From: Nocardioides panzhihuensis
GTDB lineage: Bacteria; Actinomycetota; Actinomycetes; Propionibacteriales; Nocardioidaceae
NCBI RefSeq assembly: GCF_013408335.1
Contig: NZ_JACBZR010000001.1
Location: forward strand, 2,542,001 to 2,606,000
Length of the DNA stretch: 64,000 nucleotides
Direction: 5' to 3'
Below the pieces are notes generated by a model, which worked only from the letters and a program-made list of their open reading frames with translations, was not told where the DNA came from and made no database searches. Below, piece by piece: positions 27,509-35,468 of the stretch. Positions within the stretch are counted from its first letter, which is position 1, and each line of letters opens with the position of its first letter. The translations under genes and the position numbers were made by a program.

Positions 27509-27592
27509 ATGAACGAGCGTCAGCGAGTGACCACAAGCCTCATGCCGCCGCGTCCGTACACTCGCGCTTGCGCTACGGAGGCGGCGGCATGA
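27509..27592 (+). CDS. Leader ORF (MNERQR type) upstream of bxlR, copy B
   Basis: 27 codons from ATG 27509; the TGA at 27590-27592 overlaps the bxlR ATG (ATGA). The peptide begins MNERQRVTTS and ends PYTRACATEAAA. Its 3' half is the hairpin at 27544-27588. Two homologous ORFs occur at 29948-30031 and 35465-35551. In this copy no gene precedes it on the strand, so it is a true 5' leader. Conserved start, length, tail and stop overlap argue that it is translated. Confidence 0.7.
   Translation: MNERQRVTTSLMPPRPYTRACATEAAA
27544..27588 (+). promoter_or_regulatory. RBS-sequestering hairpin of leader module, copy B
   Basis: Left arm GCCGCCGCGTCCGTA (27544-27558), 15-nt loop, right arm TACGGAGGCGGCGGC (27574-27588) ending directly before the bxlR ATG. 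Fourteen of 15 positions pair. The Shine-Dalgarno GGAGG is inside the right arm. The loop includes GCGCTTGCGC, itself able to pair. Confidence 0.75.
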
Positions 27593-28623
27593 GTACGCTC
27601 GACCAGCCCCGCCCGCGCCGGGTGACGATCAACGACGTGGCCCGGGAGGCAGGGGTCTCGGTGGCCACGGTCTCGAAGGTGATCAACGAGCGCTACGGCG
27701 TCAGCGAGGCGACGAGCGAGAAGGTGCTCGCGATCATCGACCAGCTCGGCTACCAGTCATCGCTGATCGCCTCGAGCCTGCGCAGGAAGTCCACCGGTGT
27801 CATCGGCGTGCTCGTCGCCGAGTTCGAGCCCTACTCCGCCGAGCTCCTCAAGGGCATCTCGGCGGCCCTGGACGGCACCGGCTACGAGCTGCTGGCGCAT
27901 GCCGGACGCACCGGCGCCCACAACCACACCGGCTGGGAGCGCCGCTCGCTCTCCCGTCTCGGCCACACGCTGATCGACGGCGCGATCGTGGTCACCCCCT
28001 CGATGATCATCACCGACGAGACCACCATCCCGGTCGTCGCGATCGACCCCCACACCGGACCGGACGGCCCGATGACCGTCGACGCCGACAACGTCACCGG
28101 CGCGCGGCTCGCCGTCGACCATCTGGTCGGCCTCGGTCACCGGCGCATCGGCTTCCTCGGCGGTCGCCCCGACCTCCGCTCCGCAGGCCTGCGTGAGCAG
28201 GGCTACCGGGAGGCCCTCCTCGACGCCGGCCTGAGCGTCTCCCCCGAGCTGATCGGGGTGGGCGGCTACCACCCCGAGCTCGCCGAGGCACCGGCCCGCG
28301 AGATGCTCTCGCTCCCTGTCGGCGAGCGACCCACCGCCGTCTTCGCCGCCAACGACATCTCCGCGATCAAGGTCATCGAGGTCGCCGGCTCGCTCGGCCT
28401 GCGCGTCCCCGAGGACCTCTCGGTGGTCGGCTTCGACAACGTACCCGAGTCCCGCGACGCCACTCCCCCGCTCACCACCGTCGCCCAGCCGCTCCACGAG
28501 ATGGGCCGGGCCGCCCTCGGGCTCCTGCTCGAGCTGCTCGAGGGCAAGCAGACCGAGCGCCACCTGCGACTGCCCGCCGAGCTGGTCGTACGCGGCAGCA
28601 CTCGCCGAGTCGGCTCGTCCTGA
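27589..28623 (+). CDS. bxlR: LacI-family transcriptional regulator (BxlR-like)
   Basis: 344 residues from ATG 27589. N-terminal LacI helix-turn-helix (about 12-60; TINDVAREAGVSVATVSKVIN) and hinge are followed by a periplasmic-binding-protein-like sensor domain with GHRRIGFLGG and VFAANDISAIKV. Divergent from the bxlE operon, so probably its repressor. The start chosen overlaps the leader-ORF stop. The last codons (RRVGSS) are encoded by a half copy of the terminator palindrome that follows. Confidence 0.9.
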   Translation: MSTLDQPRPRRVTINDVAREAGVSVATVSKVINERYGVSEATSEKVLAIIDQLGYQSSLIASSLRRKSTGVIGVLVAEFEPYSAELLKGISAALDGTGYELLAHAGRTGAHNHTGWERRSLSRLGHTLIDGAIVVTPSMIITDETTIPVVAIDPHTGPDGPMTVDADNVTGARLAVDHLVGLGHRRIGFLGGRPDLRSAGLREQGYREALLDAGLSVSPELIGVGGYHPELAEAPAREMLSLPVGERPTAVFAANDISAIKVIEVAGSLGLRVPEDLSVVGFDNVPESRDATPPLTTVAQPLHEMGRAALGLLLELLEGKQTERHLRLPAELVVRGSTRRVGSS

Positions 28624-28632
28624 CAAGAATCC

Positions 28633-28670
28633 ACGCCGAGTCGGCTCGTCATGACGAGCCGACTCGGCGT
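28633..28670. terminator. Perfect 38-bp palindrome between bxlR and xylH
   Basis: Arm ACGCCGAGTCGGCTCGTCA (28633-28651) is followed without a loop by its exact complement (28652-28670). It sits between convergent bxlR and xylH and can terminate both. A half copy (CGCCGAGTCGGCTCGTC) lies inside the bxlR 3' end at 28603-28619. The sequence is nearly the same as the hairpin at 4406-4437. Confidence 0.8.
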
Positions 28671-28676
28671 AGGGGG

Positions 28677-29951
28677 CTACACGTGCCCGGTAGCCGATGC
28701 TCTTCGCCGGGAGAGGGCGTCGACGCTGGCCGCGACCAGGAGGACCAGACCGGTGACCATCCAGACGGTGCCCTGGGGCTGGTCGAGCAGGCCCATCCCG
28801 TTGTCGATCACCGCCACGACGGTGCCGCCGATGACGGCGTCGATGACGCGGCCCTTGCCACCGAAGAGCGAGGTGCCGCCGATGACGGCGGCGCCGACGG
28901 CGTAGAGCAGGGTGGTCTCGCCACCCGTGTTGGGGTTCACCGAGTTGGTACGGCTGGCGATCATGATGCCGGCCACGGCAGCCATGGTCGAGCAGAGGAT
29001 GAAGCACGACAGGCGCACCCGGAACACGTTGATCCCGGCCCGCCGCGCCGCCTCGGCGTTGCCGCCGACCGCGTAGACGTGTCTCCCCCAGGCGGTGCGG
29101 GTCAGCATGAAGGTAAGCACGATCAGCAGGCCGACGATCACCACGAGCGAGACCGGCACCCCCTTGAGCGAGGTCAGCGCCGGGTTGCGGCTGCGCTCGA
29201 CGGAGAGATAGCCGACGACCGCGAGCACCACGACCGTCAGCAGCCCCGTCTTCAACACCCACAGCAGGATGGGCTGCACGGTGAGGTTCTTCGCGCGGCG
29301 GCGCGCATCGGTGACGTACGTCGAGGCCGCATAGCCCACGATGCACATGATGCCGAGCCCCCAGCCGAGCCAGAGCGGCAGGTTGGCGTTGTTGAGGCCG
29401 TTGATGAAGTCGTTGCGGTAGGGAATCGTCCCGCCCTCGCCGATCATCGTCAGGAGGACGCCCTGCAGCCCGAGGAACGCGGCCAGGGTGACCACGAACG
29501 AGGGGATCCCGAGCCTGGCCACCAGCAGCCCGATGAGCAGACCGATCACCGCTCCGGTGAGCAGCGCCGCCAGCAGAGCCGGGATCAGCGGCCACTCCTG
29601 CCTGGTCAGGCACACACCGAGCACTCCGGCACAGGCGCCGCCCGCGAACCCGGCCGACAGGTCGATCTCGCCCAGCAGCAGCACGAAGACCAGGCCCATC
29701 GCGAGCACGGTCACCCCCGCCGACTGACCGATCAGGTTGGCGAAGTTGAACGAGTTGGTGAACTGCTCGGGTCGCAGCGTGGAGAAGACCACGACCAGCG
29801 CGATCAGGCCCAGCACCGCTGGCAGCGAGCCGACCTCGCCGCCCTTCAACCTGGTCAGGTACGCCCGGAGGATCCCGCCCAGCGAGTTGTCGGGCATCGG
29901 GTCCGGCGAGGACGGATCGGCCACCGGCCGGTCGTCGACATCCGCGCTCAT
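28677..29951 (-). CDS. xylH: Xylose ABC transporter permease (XylH-like, CUT2)
   Basis: 424 residues, about 10 transmembrane helices, BPD_transp_2 family with the segment GEIDLSAGFAGGACAG. A 40-residue polar N-terminus precedes the first helix. It is the last gene of xylF-xylG-(leader ORF)-xylH. Unlike xylF/xylG it is not directly coupled to its upstream gene: leader module copy A (29948-30031) is inserted between xylG and xylH, and the ATG overlaps that leader's stop. Confidence 0.88.
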   Translation of the reverse strand: MSADVDDRPVADPSSPDPMPDNSLGGILRAYLTRLKGGEVGSLPAVLGLIALVVVFSTLRPEQFTNSFNFANLIGQSAGVTVLAMGLVFVLLLGEIDLSAGFAGGACAGVLGVCLTRQEWPLIPALLAALLTGAVIGLLIGLLVARLGIPSFVVTLAAFLGLQGVLLTMIGEGGTIPYRNDFINGLNNANLPLWLGWGLGIMCIVGYAASTYVTDARRRAKNLTVQPILLWVLKTGLLTVVVLAVVGYLSVERSRNPALTSLKGVPVSLVVIVGLLIVLTFMLTRTAWGRHVYAVGGNAEAARRAGINVFRVRLSCFILCSTMAAVAGIMIASRTNSVNPNTGGETTLLYAVGAAVIGGTSLFGGKGRVIDAVIGGTVVAVIDNGMGLLDQPQGTVWMVTGLVLLVAASVDALSRRRASATGHV

Positions 29952-30031
29952 GCCGCCACCTCCGTAGCGGAAGGCGAAGAATACGGAAGTGGCGGCCTGA
30001 GGCCTACTGTCGCTCGCTGGCGCTCGCTCAT
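29948..30031 (-). CDS. Leader ORF (MSERQR type) between xylG and xylH, copy A
   Basis: 27 codons from ATG 30029-30031, which overlaps the xylG stop (ATGA); TGA at 29948-29950 overlaps the xylH ATG (ATGA). The peptide begins [10 protein letters not shown] and ends PYSSPSATEVAA. Both ends are thus stitched into the operon. Same length and same tail pattern PY-(S/T)-x3-(S/C)-ATE-(A/V)-A as the other copies. Confidence 0.7.
   Translation of the reverse strand: MSERQRATVGLRPPLPYSSPSATEVAA
29952..29996 (-). promoter_or_regulatory. RBS-sequestering hairpin of leader module, copy A
   Basis: In the coding sense: left arm GCCGCCACTTCCGTA (29996-29982), 15-nt loop, right arm TACGGAGGTGGCGGC (29966-29952) ending at the xylH ATG. 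All 15 positions pair if one U-G wobble is allowed. The GGAGG Shine-Dalgarno for xylH is in the right arm. Relative to copy B, the seventh pair changes from G-C to A-T on both sides. Confidence 0.75.
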
Positions 30032-30777
30032 GCCGCCCCTCCCTCGGGAACCGCACCGGTGGTGATCGCCTGCACGACCCGCTCACGGGTCGTGGAGGCG
30101 GCCTCGATCTGGCCGACCATGGCCCCCAGGTACAACACCGCGATGTCGTCGGCGACCTCGAAGACGTCGTTGAGGTTGTGGCTGATCAGCAGGACGCCGA
30201 GGCCCCGGTCGGCCAGGCGCCGCACCAGCCGGAGCACCTGCTCGGTCTGCGCCACGCCGAGCGCGGCGGTCGGCTCGTCGAGGATCACCAGCTTGGAGTT
30301 CCACAGCACGGCGCGGGCGATCGCCACGGTCTGGCGCTGGCCGCCGGAGAGGGAGGCCACCGGCGTACGCACCGACTTCAGCGTACGCACCGAGAGACCG
30401 TCGAGCGTCTCGCGAGCCCGCTGCTCCATGGTGTCCTCGTCGACCAGCCGGAGCCGCCTCATCTCCCGGCCGAGGAACATGTTGTGGACGACGTCGAGGT
30501 TGTCGCACAGCGCGAGGTCCTGGTAGACGACCTCGATCCCGAGCGCGGCGGCGTCCTTGGGGCTGGTCACCTTCACCGGCTCGCCCTCGAAGAGGTAGTC
30601 ACCCGTGTCGAAGAGATGGATCCCGGCCATCCCCTTGACCAGCGTGCTCTTGCCGGCGCCGTTGTCGCCGACGAGCGCGGTGACCCGGCCGGCCCGCACC
30701 GAGAGGTCCACCCCGCGCAGGACCTGCACGGCGCCGAAGGACTTCTCGACGCCGCGCAGCTCCAGCAGTGGACTCAC
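30028..30777 (-). CDS. xylG: Xylose ABC transporter ATP-binding protein (XylG-like, single domain)
   Basis: 249 residues from a GTG that overlaps the xylF stop. One nucleotide-binding domain: Walker A GDNGAGKST (about 36-44), signature LSGGQRQTVA, Walker B LVILDEPTAAL. E. coli XylG has two fused domains; this one has a single domain, as in actinobacterial CUT2 systems. Its stop overlaps the start of leader ORF copy A. Confidence 0.9.
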   Translation of the reverse strand: MSPLLELRGVEKSFGAVQVLRGVDLSVRAGRVTALVGDNGAGKSTLVKGMAGIHLFDTGDYLFEGEPVKVTSPKDAAALGIEVVYQDLALCDNLDVVHNMFLGREMRRLRLVDEDTMEQRARETLDGLSVRTLKSVRTPVASLSGGQRQTVAIARAVLWNSKLVILDEPTAALGVAQTEQVLRLVRRLADRGLGVLLISHNLNDVFEVADDIAVLYLGAMVGQIEAASTTRERVVQAITTGAVPEGGAA

Positions 30778-31895
30778 TGAGGCACGCCGTTCTCGGTGCA
30801 CAGGGCCTCGATCGCACCGGCGCACACCTCGGCGGCATCGGCCTGACCGTCCTTGATGACGCTCACGACCGACTCCTTGGTGACCCAGACGGGCTCGGCG
30901 AGCACCGAGGGCACGTCCCGGCCGGCCTCGGTGTCCTCCACGGTGCCGGTGGCGAGCGCGTCGGCAGCCGCCTTGTCGTCCTCGATCAGCGCGATCGCGA
31001 GGTCCGCGGCGGCCTTGGCCTCGAGGGCGGTGTTCTTGTAGACGGTGCCGCACTGGAAGCCCTGCAGGATGTTCTGCAGTCCCTCGACCGAGGCGTCCTG
31101 GCCGGTCACCGGGATCTTGCCGGCCACCTTGTTGGCCTTCAGCCGCGCGATGATGCCGCCGGCCATGGTGTCGTTGGCCGAGACCACGCCGTCGATCTTC
31201 CCGCCGTTGGCGGTGTACATCTGGTCGAAGACCTTCCCGGCCTTGGTCGCGTCCCACTCCCCCGACTGGTCGCCGACGAGCCTGTAGGTGCCGTCGGCGA
31301 TCTTCGCCTCGAGCGCCTTCTCGTAGCCCGACTTGAACAGCGCCGCGTTGTTGTCGGTGGCCGCGCCGTTGACGTAGACGATGTTGCCGCCGCTCTTGCC
31401 CGCCGCGGTGATGCACTCGTCGAGGCCCTTGCCCATCAGCTCACCGACCAGCACGTTGTCGAAGGAGACGTAGTAGGAGGCGCCACCGTTGAGCGTCAGC
31501 CGGTCGTAGTCGATGCTCGTCACGCCGGCGTCGGCGGCCTTCTTCAGGCAGGCCGCACCCGACTCGGAGTCCAGGTTGGTGATGATGATGACCTTGACCC
31601 CCTCGTTGATCATGCTGTCGCACAGCTGACCGAACTTGGCGGTGTCACCTTGCGCGTTCTGGATCGTGGCCTCGAGGCCGGCGTCGGTGAACGCCTTCTC
31701 CAGGTTGGGTCGGTCCTGCGCCTCCCAGCGAGGAGACGTGGTCGCGTCGGGCAGGATCACGCCGACGTCGGTGCCACCCGAGCCGCCCGCGTCGCCGCCA
31801 CCATCATCCGAGCCACCACATGCCACGAGCGATGCGGTCGACAGGGTCGCGACCGCCGCGACCGCCATCAGGCGGCCGATCTTGTGCGTGTTCAT
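30774..31895 (-). CDS. xylF: Xylose-binding lipoprotein (XylF-like)
   Basis: Binding-protein component, 373 residues. Signal peptide with lipobox STASLVAC (Cys about 26), a Gly/Asp linker, then a periplasmic-binding fold starting DVGVILPDATTSPRWEAQD, typical of XylF. First gene of xylFGH, with GAGGAG ahead of the ATG and a CRP-like site at 31918-31933. Proximity to xylAB supports xylose as ligand, although other pentoses are possible. Confidence 0.9.
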   Translation of the reverse strand: MNTHKIGRLMAVAAVATLSTASLVACGGSDDGGGDAGGSGGTDVGVILPDATTSPRWEAQDRPNLEKAFTDAGLEATIQNAQGDTAKFGQLCDSMINEGVKVIIITNLDSESGAACLKKAADAGVTSIDYDRLTLNGGASYYVSFDNVLVGELMGKGLDECITAAGKSGGNIVYVNGAATDNNAALFKSGYEKALEAKIADGTYRLVGDQSGEWDATKAGKVFDQMYTANGGKIDGVVSANDTMAGGIIARLKANKVAGKIPVTGQDASVEGLQNILQGFQCGTVYKNTALEAKAAADLAIALIEDDKAAADALATGTVEDTEAGRDVPSVLAEPVWVTKESVVSVIKDGQADAAEVCAGAIEALCTENGVPQ

Positions 31896-31917
31896 CGTCG
31901 AACTCCTCAGTCCTGGG

Positions 31918-31933
31918 TGTGATCTATGTCACG
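31918..31933. promoter_or_regulatory. CRP-like site upstream of xylF
   Basis: TGTGATCTATGTCACG matches TGTGA-N6-TCACA at all but the last base, 23-38 bp upstream of the xylF ATG. It would overlap the promoter or early leader, so it could activate or block depending on the transcription start, which I cannot place. Confidence 0.45.
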
Positions 31934-32041
31934 TCGGGGTGCAACCTATCTCCTTCAACGGCTGCATGAAGCGGTTCTGAGGAGATCTCGATGGCGGATT
32001 GACAACTGCCGTACGCCAACAGGTCACCACTCCTCGTTACG

Positions 32042-34291
32042 GTGCGACGGCTCCCGCCCACCGTCGTCCACCAGAACAGCGATCACGTGTCCGCCATCTC
32101 GGATCTCCGCACGCCCCCGACCAGCCCGGCCGGCATCGACCCCAACAGCCCCAAATCTGGGCAGACCCGCTCGCCGCAGGCCTCTTCCCGCCCGTCCGCC
32201 GGCCACATCAGCGAGATCCATGGTCTGCGCGGCATCGCGCTGGCCCTCGTGGTCGCCTTCCACCTCTTCGGCAACGGCCGGGTCTCGGGCGGGATCGACG
32301 TCTTCCTGGTCGTCTCCGGTTTCCTCGCCACCCGATCACTGGTGGGCAAGGCGGAGCGTGGCCGGGTGCGGCTGGGCGAGCACTACGGACGTACGTTCGC
32401 GCGGCTCGCCGCGCCGGCACTGATCGTGCTGGCCGCGACGGCCGCGCTGATGGTCGCCTTCATCCCGCAGACGCTGTGGACCCAGACGACCCGCGAGATC
32501 ATCGCGTCGGCCACCTACACGCTCAACTGGGAGCTCATCGCCAGCCAGCTCTCCTACGGCGCGGCCGGGCCGTCGTCGACTCCCGTGCAGCACTTCTGGT
32601 CGCTCGCGGTGCAGGGCCAGTTCTTCCTGCTGTGGCCGCTGGTGGTCGTCGGGCTCGCCCTCGCGCTCCGCGCGGTGGCCCGAGGACCGCTGTGCGACCG
32701 GCTCAGCCTCGCCCGCGTGCTGTTCGTGCTGACCGCGGCCGCGTTCACGATCTCCTTCGTCTACGCGATCAAGGTCTCCGGGGCCGACCAGGCCGCGGCG
32801 TACTTCAACTCCCTCACCCGCTTCTGGGAGATCGCCGCCGGCGCGCTGGCCGCGCTCGCCCTGCGTCGCCTGAGCCTGCCCGAGCAGATCAAGCCGTACG
32901 CCGCGTGGACCGGGCTCGCTCTCGTCGTGACCTGTGGTTTCGTGATGGACGGCGCCGACCGCTTCCCGGGCCCGGCAGCCCTGTGGCCGGTCGCCGGGGC
33001 ACTGCTGGTGATGGTCGGCTCCACCCCGTCGCCGCGCGGGCCGCGCCGCCTGCTGGAGACACGTCCGCTGCGGTTCGTCGCCGACATCTCCTACGAGCTC
33101 TACCTGTGGCACTGGCCGCTGCTGATCGTCTGGCTCTACTACGCCGGCGACGAGCGGCTCACCCTCGTCTCAGCCGCGGGCGTGCTGGTCGTCTCGACGC
33201 TGCTCGCCTGGGCGACCAACCGGCTGGTGACGCGACAGGTCCAGACGTACGTCATCAGGCCCGGCGGCCCGCGGGCCCTGGTCGCCACCCTGGTCTCCCT
33301 CGTGGTCGCCGTCGGCGCCGGCTGGAGCGGCCTGGTCGCGATCGACCACTCCGAGGACAGGGCGATAGCCGCGGCGGCCCGGCTCGCCACCGCCGACCCC
33401 TACACGACCGAGTGTCTCGGTGCGGCCACGCTCGCCGCGAGCGCCGCCGGGGGCTCGTGCCGCAACCCCGACCTGCGTGGCGAGCTGATCCCGGCGGTCG
33501 CCGCCATCGGCACCGACGACGACAACCGGGCCCCGTGCTGGTCGTTCGAGGAGCGTCCGGTGCGGTTCAACGCATGCCCGAACGGAGCCGTCGAGGGCTA
33601 TGAGAAGCGGCTGTTGATGGTCGGCGACTCCCACGCCGTCGCCCCGGTCGGCGCGCTCGACCTGATCGGCGACCAGCGCAACTGGCGCATCGACGTCGCC
33701 GCGCGCGCCGCCTGCCACTGGAACGCCCGGCCGCTGGGGCGGAACATCGCCGACAACCGTCCCGCCTGCGCGGAGTGGAACCGACAGCTCGAGGCCTACC
33801 TGCGCGCACCCGAGCAGAAGGACCTCGACGCGATCATCGTGACCCACTCGGCCCGCAAGATGACCCAGCCGCTGGCCGGCGAGACTCCTTACGAGTCCAC
33901 CGTCAACGGCCTGGTCGAGGCCTGGAGCCAGCGGCCGTCGAAGAAGATCCCGGTGATCGCGCTCGTCGACAACCCGATGTTCGAGCCCGACAGCGCCGCG
34001 TATCTGCGCACCACGCTGGGCTGCATCCAGCGACACTCCCCGGAGACCGCCGGCGAGGCCTGCGGGCGCCCGCGCACGGACGTCCTCTTCGAGGATCCGC
34101 ACCGCGACGCGGTTGCCCTCGACCCCAACGCGCACCTGGTCGACCTGACCCACCTGTTCTGCGAGGACCGGGTCTGCCCGGCGGTCATCGGCAACGTCAT
34201 CGTCTACCGCGACGGCAACCACCTCACCGCACGGTACGCCCGCACGCTGGCGCCCTACCTCGGCCAGGAGCTGGCCCGCATCGTCGCCTAG
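32042..34291 (+). CDS. Acyltransferase-3 / SGNH-domain membrane protein (OafA-like)
   Basis: 749 residues. An acyltransferase-3 membrane domain (about 55-400, around 10 helices; HGLRGIALALVVAFHL and SNGGIDVF-type motif read as SGGIDVFLVVSGF) is followed by a C-terminal SGNH hydrolase-like domain with LMVGDSHAVAP (about 520) and the catalytic pair DGNHLT near the end. Such proteins O-acetylate cell-surface glycans or lipids. The start is uncertain: the GTG at 32042 gives a disordered 50-residue lead; a GTG 16 codons later (VSAISDL) is equally plausible. The stop shares CTAG with the convergent ridA stop. Confidence 0.85.
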   Translation: MRRLPPTVVHQNSDHVSAISDLRTPPTSPAGIDPNSPKSGQTRSPQASSRPSAGHISEIHGLRGIALALVVAFHLFGNGRVSGGIDVFLVVSGFLATRSLVGKAERGRVRLGEHYGRTFARLAAPALIVLAATAALMVAFIPQTLWTQTTREIIASATYTLNWELIASQLSYGAAGPSSTPVQHFWSLAVQGQFFLLWPLVVVGLALALRAVARGPLCDRLSLARVLFVLTAAAFTISFVYAIKVSGADQAAAYFNSLTRFWEIAAGALAALALRRLSLPEQIKPYAAWTGLALVVTCGFVMDGADRFPGPAALWPVAGALLVMVGSTPSPRGPRRLLETRPLRFVADISYELYLWHWPLLIVWLYYAGDERLTLVSAAGVLVVSTLLAWATNRLVTRQVQTYVIRPGGPRALVATLVSLVVAVGAGWSGLVAIDHSEDRAIAAAARLATADPYTTECLGAATLAASAAGGSCRNPDLRGELIPAVAAIGTDDDNRAPCWSFEERPVRFNACPNGAVEGYEKRLLMVGDSHAVAPVGALDLIGDQRNWRIDVAARAACHWNARPLGRNIADNRPACAEWNRQLEAYLRAPEQKDLDAIIVTHSARKMTQPLAGETPYESTVNGLVEAWSQRPSKKIPVIALVDNPMFEPDSAAYLRTTLGCIQRHSPETAGEACGRPRTDVLFEDPHRDAVALDPNAHLVDLTHLFCEDRVCPAVIGNVIVYRDGNHLTARYARTLAPYLGQELARIVA

Positions 34292-34692
34292 CGGGCGACC
34301 GCGAGCGCGTCGATCTCGACGAGCATCTCCTCGCGCGGCAGGCCGGTCATCACGGTGGTGCGGCACGGGAGGATGCCGCCCTCGGCGACCCGTGAGCCGA
34401 TGTACTCGCCGTAGGCCTCGTTCATCGCGGCGAAGTCGTCCCGGGTCGTCAGGTAGACCCGGAGCATCAGCACGTCCTCGAAGCCAGCGCCGGCGGCGGC
34501 CAGGATGGCCTCCACGTTCTGCAGGGTGCGTACGGTCTGGGCCTTCACGTCACCGGGGAAGAGGTACTCGTTGGTGGCGGGGTCGACGGGGCCCTGACCG
34601 GAGACCTGGATCAGGCCGCCGCGGACGACGCCCTGGGAGAAGGTGTGCGCGGGGGCGGGGGCCTGGTCGGTGGCGATGCGGATGTCAGACAT
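34288..34692 (-). CDS. ridA: RidA family enamine/imine deaminase
   Basis: 134 residues from MSDIRIATDQ, preceded by GAGAGG. RidA hydrolyses reactive 2-aminoacrylate-type intermediates released by PLP dehydratases. Family segments visible are FSQGVVRGGLIQVSGQGP and RTVMTGLP-like CRTTVMTGLPREEMLVEIDA with the conserved Arg and Glu. An ATG 10 codons upstream overlaps the IclR stop and is an alternative start. Its presence beside a PLP ammonia-lyase gene fits that housekeeping role. Confidence 0.88.
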   Translation of the reverse strand: MSDIRIATDQAPAPAHTFSQGVVRGGLIQVSGQGPVDPATNEYLFPGDVKAQTVRTLQNVEAILAAAGAGFEDVLMLRVYLTTRDDFAAMNEAYGEYIGSRVAEGGILPCRTTVMTGLPREEMLVEIDALAVAR

Positions 34693-34718
34693 GGGTTGGG
34701 TTTCCTCTCGGAGTGTTC

Positions 34719-35468
34719 TCATGAGCTCCGGCCGGCCCAGTCGGCGGAGATCGCTTCGGTTGCGGCGAGGAGCTGCGGCACCAGGGCGCGCACCCCCTCG
34801 CGGGGCAGGATGACGTCGGGCACGGAGACGGAGACCGCGGCGATGACCCGCCCGGCCTCGTCGCGTACGGGCGCCCCGACGCAGTTGATGAAGTCCTCGT
34901 GCTCGGCGGCGTCCTCGGCCCAGCCCTGCTCGCGCGTCCTGGCGAGCACGTCTCGGTAGCCCGCCGAATCGGCGATGGTGCGGCTGGTGAACGGCCGGAA
35001 GTCGATGCCCGCGAGCACGGCGTCGCGCTCACCCGGCGGCAGGTCCGCGACGAGCACCTTTCCGACGGCGGTCGCGTGCAGGGCGGCGGGCAGGCCGACG
35101 CGGGAGTACATCCGGACGGAATGGGTGCTCTCCACCTTGGCCAGATAGATGGCCGCGCCGTTCTCGTACGCAGCGAGGTGGACGGCCTGGCCACCGGTCT
35201 CGGCCGCGAGCCGAGCCAGGTGCGGCTGGGCCACGTCGCGGATCGCGTGCTGGGCCAGGGCCATCGTGCCGAGCGCGAACAGCCGGGAACCGAGGTGGTA
35301 GCGCTGGTGGTCGTCGCGGCGTACGAACCGGTCGGCCTCCAAGGTGTGCAGGAGCCGCATCGCGGTGGTCTTGTGGACCTCGAGGCTCGCCGCCACCTGG
35401 TCGAGGGATCGCTCGCCCTCACCGAGCTCGATGAGGATCTGAAGCGCGCGGGAGAGGCTCTGGCTCAT
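34719..35468 (-). CDS. IclR-family transcriptional regulator
   Basis: 249 residues from MSQSLSRALQILIEL. N-terminal winged helix (about 5-65; DQVAASLEVHKTTAMRLLHTLE) and a C-terminal IclR effector domain (about 75-245) with GLPAALHATAVGKVLVADLP. Located next to the kdgK gene and probably controlling the divergent catabolic operon at 36700; IclR proteins often sense sugar acids or their breakdown products. The start overlaps the stop of leader ORF copy C, which lies between it and kdgK. Confidence 0.9.
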   Translation of the reverse strand: MSQSLSRALQILIELGEGERSLDQVAASLEVHKTTAMRLLHTLEADRFVRRDDHQRYHLGSRLFALGTMALAQHAIRDVAQPHLARLAAETGGQAVHLAAYENGAAIYLAKVESTHSVRMYSRVGLPAALHATAVGKVLVADLPPGERDAVLAGIDFRPFTSRTIADSAGYRDVLARTREQGWAEDAAEHEDFINCVGAPVRDEAGRVIAAVSVSVPDVILPREGVRALVPQLLAATEAISADWAGRSS

